A model generated the notes under the pieces. The model was not told the DNA's origin. It did not search any database and was given only the letters and a program-made list of their open reading frames with translations. A stretch of 64,000 bases of DNA, taken from assembly GCF_001641615.1 (NCBI RefSeq), contig NZ_LRRU01000022.1, forward strand, positions 124,001 through 188,000, in the 5' to 3' direction. The position numbers and the translations under genes were made by a program. Of this stretch, positions 45,157 to 52,952 are shown in pieces. The stretch's first letter is position 1. The number at the start of each line of letters is the position of its first letter. This DNA is from Pseudoalteromonas gelatinilytica. Lineage in GTDB: Bacteria > Pseudomonadota > Gammaproteobacteria > Enterobacterales > Alteromonadaceae.

Positions 45157-46389
45157 ATGCGTATTTCAAATAACATGATGTATAAGAATAACCTTAATTC
45201 TATTCTTAACTCACAGCAAAATGTTAATAAGGCACAAGAACAGGTTAATACTCAAAAGCGCGTATTAACTGCTGCTGATGACCCTTCTGCCACGGCTCGG
45301 GCTTTACTTTATAACGATCGCATTCAAGGCAACGAGCAGTTCACAAAAAATATCACTATGTTGAATAGCCGTTTAACGACAGAAGAAAGTGTACTGCAAA
45401 ATATTAAAGGTGCACTTGAGTCTGCGTATACGTTATCTATTCAAGCAGGTAATGGTGCCTATAGTGATATCGACCGTGAAGGGATCGCTGAAGAAGTTAA
45501 GGCACTGCAAAGCACTGTACTTGATCTAATGAATGCAAAGACCGAAGACGGTAAGTTTATCTTTTCGGGCTATCAAGATAACACTCCTTCTTATAGTTAC
45601 AATAGTACGTCTGGTCGCTATGAATATGGTGGCGATCAGGGGCAACATAAAATCAAAGTGGCTGAAGGTGTAGAAATCAAATCAAGTGACAATGGTTTTG
45701 ATACGTTCGAAAAAGTAAATGCACGTCTAAATGTGGCCTCAAACGACGGCACTGTTTCAGGCGGTATTACAAGCTCAAAAATTTATGTGACTGAGCAAGC
45801 AGATTTCGATAAATTCCACCAAGCTAATTACAACGCTGATCCTGCTGCGGCTGCAAATGCCAATACATTAAGCTTTATTACCACTACAGGTACACCTAAT
45901 ACTTATGTGGTACAACAAGCGGGTGTAACAATTGACAGCGGCAGCTTTGAAAACGGTAAAATCGAATATCAAGGTATGGAAATTTCTGTTTCGCCTGTTG
46001 CAAACGGCCAAATCGATGTAGACCTTGAAGCACCACAAAAAGAAAATGCGTTAAATACCTTGGACGATCTGATTGCAGGACTCACAAATCCTAATTTAAC
46101 CCAAGATGAGTTTGATCAGGTTTTAGCGGATGCCATTGTACAACTCGATAATGCCAAAAATCAGGTTTCTCTTGTTCAGGCTGGCTTAGGTGGTCGGTTA
46201 AATACGGCCAAGAAAATCGAACAATCTAATAGTGACTTAGATACCAGTAATAAAGCAGCAAAAGCGGAACTCGTTGAGCTTGATATGGCTGAAGCGATTA
46301 CTGAACTGACCAAACAAGAAACATCACTGCAAGCTGCACAAGCAACATTTGGCCGTTTGGCTAACCTATCATTATTTGATTACTTATAA
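45157..46389 (+). CDS. flgL: Hook-filament junction protein FlgL (HAP3)
   Basis: 410 aa flagellin homologue: MRISNNMMYKNNLNSILNSQ, VNTQKRVLTAADDPSATARA, GKFIFSGYQDNTPSY, and C-terminal ELDMAEAITELTKQETSLQA. It starts 3 bp after flgK. The variable middle extends to about residue 300. A strong hairpin follows. Confidence 0.95.
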   Translation: MRISNNMMYKNNLNSILNSQQNVNKAQEQVNTQKRVLTAADDPSATARALLYNDRIQGNEQFTKNITMLNSRLTTEESVLQNIKGALESAYTLSIQAGNGAYSDIDREGIAEEVKALQSTVLDLMNAKTEDGKFIFSGYQDNTPSYSYNSTSGRYEYGGDQGQHKIKVAEGVEIKSSDNGFDTFEKVNARLNVASNDGTVSGGITSSKIYVTEQADFDKFHQANYNADPAAAANANTLSFITTTGTPNTYVVQQAGVTIDSGSFENGKIEYQGMEISVSPVANGQIDVDLEAPQKENALNTLDDLIAGLTNPNLTQDEFDQVLADAIVQLDNAKNQVSLVQAGLGGRLNTAKKIEQSNSDLDTSNKAAKAELVELDMAEAITELTKQETSLQAAQATFGRLANLSLFDYL

Positions 46390-46395
46390 TTTATC

Positions 46396-46426
46396 TAGGT
46401 TAAGCTCATTTTATGAGCTTAACCTA
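46396..46426 (+). terminator. Strong hairpin after flgL
   Basis: A perfect 14-bp stem TAGGTTAAGCTCAT / ATGAGCTTAACCTA with a three-base loop, but no long T run. A terminator or RNA-stability hairpin. Confidence 0.6.
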
Positions 46427-46736
46427 TAAAACCTACCTTAAGCTTTCCACTTAAACAGCTGTTTTAACGCACTCTTTGTCGCGTTTTGAGCTTCAGCAAT
46501 ACTTCACAGTAACGATTTTAATGACAACCAGAAGCTATGTTTAGTTAAAAATATTAAATATTTTTCATTTAAATACAGTGTGTTAAATAAAAAATGAAAA
46601 ATTGTTTAAAAATTCACTAAAGGATTTTTTGAGCGGACCGATAACTTAATTAACCAAGCAGAGTAACAAATAACAGTTACCGCTTAATTAGAGTAAGTTT
46701 GAGAGTAAATGATAAGTTTACTTCGGGAGAAATATC
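46427..46736. other. Leader and promoter region of flagellin A
   Basis: Contains a 12-bp palindrome AAACAGCTGTTT at 46453-46464, an AT-rich tract, a sigma-28 motif at 46618-46644 and a ribosome site GGGAG at 46724-46728. The transcript leader would be about 80 nt. No gene seen. Confidence 0.6.
46618..46644 (+). promoter_or_regulatory. Sigma-28 (FliA) promoter for flagellin A
   Basis: TAAA-N15-ACCGATAA, eleven of twelve positions of TAAA-N15-GCCGATAA. Confidence 0.85.
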
Positions 46737-47708
46737 ATGGCACTTTATGTAAATACAAATGTTAGTTCATTAAACGCTCAAAGACAATTAATGAATTCTG
46801 GTAACTCACTTGATACTTCATTCAAGCGTTTATCATCAGGTCTTCGTATCAACAGCGCAGCTGACGATGCGGCTGGTCTACAAATTTCTGACCGTTTAAC
46901 ATCACAAATCAACGGTCTTAACCAAGGTAACCGTAACGCGAACGACGGTATCTCTTTAGCGCAAACAGCTGAAGGTGCACTAGACGAAGTAACATCAATG
47001 TTCCAACGTATTCGTACTCTTGCACAACAAGCGTCGAATGGTTCAAACACTGATGAAGACCGTTTAGCGATTCAAGAAGAGATTCGTTCATTATCAGCAG
47101 AGGTTAACCGTGTAGCTGAAGATACAACATTCGGTGGTCAAAACCTTCTTGATGGTACTTATGATGCTAAATTCCAAGTTGGTGCTGATGCAGTTCAAAC
47201 TATCGGCTTCAGTATGCAAAACGTAGGTGGTACAGCTGCGACAAACAGTATCTCTACAAATGGCGGTTTCACGTTATCTGGCATTGCTGGTGTAGCGAGT
47301 GCTGTAGGCGGAAAAGGTTTAACAACGCTAGCGGCTGGTGTATCTGATATCTCTGGTTCTGCAATCGGTGCAACAAGTGACTTCCAAACTAAGTTCAGAG
47401 AAACATCTATCAGTGTGTCATCTCAAACAAATGCACAATACGTGTTAGCTGGTATGGATGCGATGATTGCGGTAGTTGATAAAAAGCGTGCAGAGCTAGG
47501 TGCGGTTCAAAACCGTTTCCAATCAACAATTCGTAACCAAGCTAATATCTCTGAAAACTTAAGTGCAGCTCAGTCTCGTATTAAAGATACAGACTTCGCG
47601 ACTGAAACAGCTAACTTAACTAAGATGCAAATCTTACAACAAGCTAGCCAAACAATCTTGAGTCAAGCTAACCAACGTCCTCAAGCGGCATTAAGCTTAC
47701 TAGGTTAA
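46737..47708 (+). CDS. Flagellin A
   Basis: 323-aa filament subunit. N-terminal D0/D1: MALYVNTNVSSLNAQRQLMN, SLDTSFKRLSSGLRINSAAD, AADDAAGLQISDRLTSQING. C-terminal D1/D0: SAAQSRIKDTDFATETANLT, ILQQASQTILSQANQRPQAA, ending LSLLG. The short central region (about 165-235) is Ser/Thr/Ala/Gly rich and may be the glycosylation target. It has a sigma-28 promoter. The last 180 bp or so of shared sequence (47472-47651) are identical to flagellin C, indicating gene conversion. Confidence 0.97.
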   Translation: MALYVNTNVSSLNAQRQLMNSGNSLDTSFKRLSSGLRINSAADDAAGLQISDRLTSQINGLNQGNRNANDGISLAQTAEGALDEVTSMFQRIRTLAQQASNGSNTDEDRLAIQEEIRSLSAEVNRVAEDTTFGGQNLLDGTYDAKFQVGADAVQTIGFSMQNVGGTAATNSISTNGGFTLSGIAGVASAVGGKGLTTLAAGVSDISGSAIGATSDFQTKFRETSISVSSQTNAQYVLAGMDAMIAVVDKKRAELGAVQNRFQSTIRNQANISENLSAAQSRIKDTDFATETANLTKMQILQQASQTILSQANQRPQAALSLLG

Positions 47709-48139
47709 TAGTTGGGAATTTGAGTTAAAGTGAAGTCAAAACTTTGACTTAAAGAAAAGCGCCTTTGTCTAATGGGGTATTAACAAAGGCGCTAAGATAG
47801 GATTATAAAGCGGAGGCGCTCAAAATCCTGACAGTAGTGTTCTAACATTTGTAAGAACATAAAATATAAAGCACAGATTATGCCATAATTTGTGTTATTA
47901 AACCCACTCTTAAACTTATCTCTCTTAAGGCTCCTAAATGGAGCCTTTTTTCATTCCTTTTTTAATCTTAATTAATAGTTGGCCTATTAATTGCTCTATT
48001 TACTTCAAGTTAATTAACTAACAAGCAAAGTGGCAGTTTTTTGCCCCAGGCGACTTAGATTTGCCGCTGTAAGGGTCACTTTGTCAAATTCACTTTTAAA
48101 TAAGTGACTTTACTTTGACAGATAAGAAGAGAGTTTATT
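47709..48139. other. Gap between flagellins A and B
   Basis: Holds an 11-bp hairpin (AGCGCCTTTGT 47758-47768 / 47783-47793), a second hairpin terminator at 47927-47952, and the promoter region of flagellin B. For B I find only a near-miss sigma-54 site (TGGCAG...GC with 9-bp spacing, 48031-48045) and no good sigma-28 site. No gene seen. Confidence 0.6.
47927..47952 (+). terminator. Intrinsic terminator between flagellins A and B
   Basis: AAGGCTCC / GGAGCCTT with a five-base loop and a run of T. Confidence 0.85.
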
Positions 48140-49114
48140 ATGGCTTTATATGTAAATACTAATGTTAGTGCATTAAACGCACAAAGACAGTTGGATAGAA
48201 CAGGTGGCGATTTAGATACCTCGTTTAAACGCCTTTCATCAGGCTTACGTATTAATAGTGCAGCAGATGATGCGGCTGGTTTACAAATTTCTGACCGTCT
48301 ACAATCACAAATTTTGGGTTTGAATCAAGGTAACCGAAATGCGAATGATGGTATTTCACTTGCTCAAACAGCTGAAGGTGCATTAGATGAAATTACATCG
48401 ACTTTTCAGCGTATCAGAACTCTAGCTCAACAAGCCGCTAACGGCTCGAATACTGATGAAGATAGACTGGCAATCCAAGAAGAGATCCGTCAACTGTCTG
48501 CAGAAGTAAACCGAATTTCAACCGATACTACTTTCGGTGGTCAAAACTTATTAGATGGTACTTATAAAGCTAGCTTCCAAGTAGGTGCTGACGCTGTTCA
48601 GGTTATTGGCTTTAGTATGCAAAATGTTGGCAGTACAGCGGCTACAAACAGCGTTTCAGCGAATGGTGGCTTCACTATGTCTGGTATCGCGGGCATTGCT
48701 TCAGCTGTTGGTGGTAAAGGTTTAACAACACTTGCTGCAGGTGTATCAGAAATTGCTGGTTCAGCTATCGGTGCTACAAGTGATTTCGCGACCAAATTTA
48801 CAGAAACAGGTATTAGTGTATCTTCACAGACTAATGCACAGTATGTTTTAGCGGGTATGGATGCGATGATTGCGGTCGTTGATAAGAAGCGTGCAGAGCT
48901 AGGTGCTGTGCAAAACCGTTTCCAATCAACAATTCGTAACCAGTCAAATATTTCAGAAAACTTATCTGCTGCAAAATCACGAATTAAAGATGCTGACTTT
49001 GCTTTAGAAACAGCTAATTTGACTAAAAACCAAATTTTACAACAAGCAAGCCAAACAATTTTAGGTCAAGCAAATCAACGACCTCAAGCGGCTTTAAGCT
49101 TGTTACAAGGCTAA
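48140..49114 (+). CDS. Flagellin B
   Basis: 324 aa, same domain plan as flagellin A. Differences: DRTGGDLDTSFKRLSSGLRI at the N-terminus, EITSTFQRI, SEIAGSAIGATSDFATKFTE, LETANLTKNQILQQASQTIL and a C-terminal LSLLQG instead of LSLLG. Nucleotide sequence is more diverged from A and C than those are from each other. AAGAG precedes the ATG. Its promoter type is unclear, so it may be expressed at a different time or level. Confidence 0.97.
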   Translation: MALYVNTNVSALNAQRQLDRTGGDLDTSFKRLSSGLRINSAADDAAGLQISDRLQSQILGLNQGNRNANDGISLAQTAEGALDEITSTFQRIRTLAQQAANGSNTDEDRLAIQEEIRQLSAEVNRISTDTTFGGQNLLDGTYKASFQVGADAVQVIGFSMQNVGSTAATNSVSANGGFTMSGIAGIASAVGGKGLTTLAAGVSEIAGSAIGATSDFATKFTETGISVSSQTNAQYVLAGMDAMIAVVDKKRAELGAVQNRFQSTIRNQSNISENLSAAKSRIKDADFALETANLTKNQILQQASQTILGQANQRPQAALSLLQG

Positions 49115-49150
49115 AATTAAAAATTAGTTAAAAAAATTTACAAATAAAGC

Positions 49151-49177
49151 TAAAGCTTTCGCTTTATCGTCCGATAA
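49151..49177 (+). promoter_or_regulatory. Sigma-28 (FliA) promoter for flagellin C
   Basis: TAAA-N15-TCCGATAA, eleven of twelve positions; about 100 bp before the flagellin C ATG. Confidence 0.85.
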
Positions 49178-49276
49178 ACGAGTTAGAGAACTATCAATCT
49201 AGGACTCTAAGTCGGTTAAACAGCAGGGTAGGGGTATCCCGCTGTTTAGCTATAAAATGATAAAGCGGAGGCTAAT

Positions 49277-50248
49277 ATGGCTTTATATGTAAACACTAAT
49301 GTGAGTTCTTTGAACGCACAAAGACAGTTAAGTAAATCAGGTACTTCACTTGATACTTCTTTCCAACGCCTTTCATCAGGCTTACGTATTAATAGTGCAA
49401 AAGACGATGCTGCAGGTATGCAGATCGCTAACCGTTTAACAAGCCAAGTTAATGGTTTAACGCAAGGTAACCGAAATGCGAATGACGGTATCTCTTTAGC
49501 GCAAACAGCTGAGGGTGCACTAGACGAAGTAACGTCAATGTTCCAACGTATTCGTACTCTTGCACAACAAGCGTCGAATGGTTCGAATACTGATGAAGAT
49601 CGTTTAGCACTTCAAGAAGAAATTCGTTCACTTTCTGCAGAAGTTAACCGTGTTGCTGAAGATACAACGTTCGGTGGTCAAAACTTACTTGATGGCACAT
49701 ACGATGCTAAATTCCAAGTAGGTGCTGATGCTGTGCAAACTATCGATTTTAGTATGCAAAACGTAGGTGGTACTGCTGCAACAAACAGTATCTCTACAAA
49801 TGGCGGTTTCACGTTATCTGGTATTGCTGGTGTAGCGAGTGCTGTTGGCGGTAAAGGTTTAACAACGCTAGCTGCTGGTGTATCTGATATTGCGGGTTCT
49901 GCTATCGGCGCAACAAGTGACTTCCAAACTAAGTTCAGAGAAACATCTATCAGTGTTTCATCTCAGACAAATGCACAATATGTGTTAGCTGGTATGGATG
50001 CGATGATTGCAGTAGTTGATAAAAAGCGTGCAGAGCTAGGTGCGGTTCAAAACCGTTTCCAATCAACAATTCGTAACCAAGCTAATATCTCTGAAAACTT
50101 AAGTGCAGCTCAGTCTCGTATTAAAGATACAGACTTCGCGACTGAAACAGCTAACTTAACTAAGATGCAAATCTTACAACAAGCTAGCCAATCAATCTTA
50201 AGCCAAGCAAATCAACGCCCTCAAGTAGCGCTTTCACTACTAGGCTAA
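49277..50248 (+). CDS. Flagellin C
   Basis: 323 aa. The N-terminal part is distinct (SAKDDAAGMQIANRLTSQVN, NGLTQGNRNANDG, with Met and Ala-Asn where A and B have Leu and Ser-Asp), while the centre and C-terminus are almost those of flagellin A. A 180-bp stretch (50012-50191) is identical to 47472-47651. The ribosome site GCGGAGG precedes ATG 49277. A mosaic gene formed by conversion is the simplest explanation. flaG follows after 86 bp. Confidence 0.97.
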   Translation: MALYVNTNVSSLNAQRQLSKSGTSLDTSFQRLSSGLRINSAKDDAAGMQIANRLTSQVNGLTQGNRNANDGISLAQTAEGALDEVTSMFQRIRTLAQQASNGSNTDEDRLALQEEIRSLSAEVNRVAEDTTFGGQNLLDGTYDAKFQVGADAVQTIDFSMQNVGGTAATNSISTNGGFTLSGIAGVASAVGGKGLTTLAAGVSDIAGSAIGATSDFQTKFRETSISVSSQTNAQYVLAGMDAMIAVVDKKRAELGAVQNRFQSTIRNQANISENLSAAQSRIKDTDFATETANLTKMQILQQASQSILSQANQRPQVALSLLG

Positions 50249-50334
50249 TATTTGTTTTATAAGTCACTTCAGGCTCAGGAAATTTGCTTCGAAGTGGCTT
50301 ATACTTACCGAGTAAGATATTAAGAGGTGTTACT

Positions 50335-50757
50335 ATGATAGATCTTAATTCAACGCAAAGGTCTAATGATAACCTTACTGCCGGTGGAAATTCTGCAAAT
50401 TTAAAAGCCGAAATAGATGATATTAAAGCAAATAAAGGCACAGAAATTGCTGGTAGAGAGCCCGTGGATATTGAACAAGTTTCAAAAAGAAATGAGCAAA
50501 AAGACAAAAACGATCTAATTGCCGAAGTAAAACAAAACCTTGAAAAACTCAATAGCTATATCCCAGTTACATCAACAAATTTAATTTTTGAATTTGATGA
50601 AAAGGGAGATCCACCCATTATCAAAGTTCTTGATAAAGAAAATGACGAAGTAATTCGAGAAATTCCAACAGAAGAATTTCGTGAAGTGGCTAAAGCTTTA
50701 GAAGAGTTTGCCGATAAATTAAGCAATAAAGGTTTGTTGTTCGATAGAACGGCATAG
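50335..50757 (+). CDS. flaG: Flagellar protein FlaG
   Basis: 140 aa from ATG 50335 (MIDLNSTQRSNDNL), which has AAGAGG 6-10 bp upstream; an in-frame codon at 50284 has none. Charged disordered N-terminus, then the FlaG domain: NLEKLNSYIPVTSTNLIFEF, VLDKENDEVIREIPTEEF, EFADKLSNKGLLFDRTA. FlaG affects filament length in several polar-flagellate bacteria. It lies just before fliD as usual. Confidence 0.92.
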   Translation: MIDLNSTQRSNDNLTAGGNSANLKAEIDDIKANKGTEIAGREPVDIEQVSKRNEQKDKNDLIAEVKQNLEKLNSYIPVTSTNLIFEFDEKGDPPIIKVLDKENDEVIREIPTEEFREVAKALEEFADKLSNKGLLFDRTA

Positions 50758-50782
50758 CAATTAGTATTTTAGGAGTATTACT

Positions 50783-52189
50783 ATGGCATTAATTACATCT
50801 GCTGGGGTTGGTTCTGGACTTGATCTGGAAAGCATCATCAGTGCGACACTATCAGCTGAGAGTACCCCTAAATTAAATGCGCTCGCTGAAAAAGAAGAGT
50901 CTTTACAGGTAGAGCTTTCGTCTTTAGGCGAAGTTAAATCTGCAATGTCAAAGCTTCAGGATACTATTGAAAAGTTAGCTGATATAGATAACTTTAACAA
51001 GCGAATTGCGAACATTAAGCAACCGACCAGTGATGATGGCGACCTCATATCAGTAACACCAACTTCAGATATTTCACCTGGGGACTTCAATATTGAAGTG
51101 GTAGAGCTTGCTCAAGGTAGTCGAGCGACATCTAATGCTGGCCTATTTACCTCAACAGATGATGTTGTTACTGCTTCTGGTGGTACATTGTCTTTTTCTG
51201 CAGGTGACAAGAGCTTTGACTTAACACTCGATGCGGGTGCAACGCTTGCTGATTTACGTGATGCAATTAATGATTCAGACGATAACTTTGGTGTTACTGC
51301 TAATATCATTAACACGGGGACTGAATCAAAGTTAGTTCTTACATCAAATGTATCAGGTGCAGGTAATGATTTAGTTATTACCAACGATACGGCCGAACTT
51401 GATAATGTTTCAACACTTGCTAATGATGGCGTTACTGCAGGCGGTATTGCAATTGCTTCAGGTGATGAAGCTAAAAGTGCAGAAATTAAAGTGGATGGTA
51501 TTTCAATTGTTAATGATACCAATACATTTAAAGATGCTGTACAAGACATGACAATTGTTGCAAAGCGACAAAGTGTTGACGGTGAAACGGCAAAGTTATC
51601 TGTAAACGTTGACACTGAAAGTGTTACTAAGCTAGTTGATGAGTTTATCGCGAACTATAATAACCTAATAGGTCAAATAGGCCTACAAACGCGTGTAGGT
51701 AAACCTCTAAATGCAGATTCAACAATTCGTTCATTCGATTCTCAATTAATTAATGCTCTTTCAACACCTATTACGGATGCAGGTCCGTTTTCAAGTATCT
51801 TTGATATTGGTTTAGGTGTTGATAAAGATGGTTACTTGGAAAAATCTAGCCTAGTCCGTAGCTTAAATGAAGCTATGGATGAGAATTATGATGATATTGG
51901 CAAGGCTTTTGCAGGTGAAAATGGGATAGCAAAACAATTAGAGTCTCTTTTTGACAATTATTTAGACTCTAAAGGAATCATGAATCAACGAGAAACTAAC
52001 TTAAATTCTCAACTTGATGACCTAGAAGATGATGTTATTAATCATGAATATAGAATGGAAGAGTTAGAAGCAAGACTTCGCCAGCAATATGCAGGCTTAG
52101 ATGTGTTGTTAGCGCAAATGCAGTCAACGCAAACGTACTTAAGTGCACAACTATCTAGTCTTCCAGGATTTACTAAGTCATCATCATAA
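50783..52189 (+). CDS. fliD: Filament cap protein FliD (HAP2)
   Basis: 468 aa: N-terminal SAGVGSGLDLESIISATLSA, central beta domains (about 80-280, ISVTPTSDISPGDFNIEVVE), then the C-terminal coiled-coil portion (LNSQLDDLEDDVINHEYRME, LLAQMQSTQTYLSAQLSSL). It caps the filament and is chaperoned by FliT in enterics. AGGAG precedes the ATG. Confidence 0.96.
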   Translation: MALITSAGVGSGLDLESIISATLSAESTPKLNALAEKEESLQVELSSLGEVKSAMSKLQDTIEKLADIDNFNKRIANIKQPTSDDGDLISVTPTSDISPGDFNIEVVELAQGSRATSNAGLFTSTDDVVTASGGTLSFSAGDKSFDLTLDAGATLADLRDAINDSDDNFGVTANIINTGTESKLVLTSNVSGAGNDLVITNDTAELDNVSTLANDGVTAGGIAIASGDEAKSAEIKVDGISIVNDTNTFKDAVQDMTIVAKRQSVDGETAKLSVNVDTESVTKLVDEFIANYNNLIGQIGLQTRVGKPLNADSTIRSFDSQLINALSTPITDAGPFSSIFDIGLGVDKDGYLEKSSLVRSLNEAMDENYDDIGKAFAGENGIAKQLESLFDNYLDSKGIMNQRETNLNSQLDDLEDDVINHEYRMEELEARLRQQYAGLDVLLAQMQSTQTYLSAQLSSLPGFTKSSS

Positions 52190-52227
52190 AAGTTATTTTT
52201 CTCTTTGTTTAGGCATATAGGTGAACC

Positions 52228-52656
52228 ATGTACAACGCAAAAGTTAAAAATTATCAAAAGGAAGCACTTAAAACTCGCATTGCAGGTGCTGACCGTTACG
52301 AAATCATTCAAATGCTAATGGCTGGCGCTATTGAAAAGATGGTGCTGGCGAAAGTGGCAATTGAAAAAAGACACCTTGAAGCCAAAAGTGAGCATCTATC
52401 AAAAGCATCAGCGATTCTTGAAGCGCTAAGAGGATGTTTAGATTTTGAAGTAGGTGGAGAGGTTACTGAAAACCTTTATGCATTGTATTCGTACATGATT
52501 GACCGGTTGTTAGATGCAAGCATTAAGAATGATCCTGAAATAGTGACTGAGGTCTCTAACCTTCTTAAAGAAATTAAGTCAGCGTGGGATGCCATTCCGC
52601 ATGATGTTCGTGAAAAAACACTTTTAGATAATGGTGTAGACGCGAATGTTGGATAA
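52228..52656 (+). CDS. fliS: Flagellin export chaperone FliS
   Basis: 142-aa helical chaperone that keeps flagellin monomeric. The N-terminus YQKEALKTRIAGADRYEIIQ and MLMAGAIEKMVLAKVAIEKR, with RGCLDFEVGGEVTENLYALY, are typical. It overlaps the next gene by 11 bp. Confidence 0.95.
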   Translation: MYNAKVKNYQKEALKTRIAGADRYEIIQMLMAGAIEKMVLAKVAIEKRHLEAKSEHLSKASAILEALRGCLDFEVGGEVTENLYALYSYMIDRLLDASIKNDPEIVTEVSNLLKEIKSAWDAIPHDVREKTLLDNGVDANVG

Positions 52657-52945
52657 TCAATTAGCTGACTTTGAGAAGCAAATTGATCAAATCAACTCAT
52701 CATTAATCAAGGAAGATTTTGAACAATGCGAATCTTCTTTTAAAAAATTAGACCATGACATTAGAACTTATTTTGATCAAAATGCTCCCTTAGTTGATTC
52801 TAATGTTGAGGTTTATCAAGTATTTTATGATAAGTTCGTTGATTTAGTGACTAATTTAGAAAACCGAAAAAAAACATTAGCCAAAACGATAGCGTCCCAG
52901 TTACGTACCAAAAAGAAGCTCGATGTTTATAAAAGTATCAAGTAG
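52646..52945 (+). CDS. FliT-like flagellar chaperone (small helical protein)
   Basis: 99 aa, highly helical and charged (NQLADFEKQIDQINSSLIKE, FDKFVDLVTNLENRKKTLA-like stretches, Lys-rich end). It overlaps fliS and precedes maf by 7 bp. In polar-flagellate bacteria this slot usually holds a FliT/FlaI-type FliD chaperone. Sequence similarity alone is weak at this length; call rests on position. Confidence 0.55.
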   Translation: MLDNQLADFEKQIDQINSSLIKEDFEQCESSFKKLDHDIRTYFDQNAPLVDSNVEVYQVFYDKFVDLVTNLENRKKTLAKTIASQLRTKKKLDVYKSIK

Positions 52946-52952
52946 GTAAAAA

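Noticed and set aside
48031..48045. Sigma-54 promoter for flagellin B
   Set aside because: Spacing is nine bases; listed only as a near miss.
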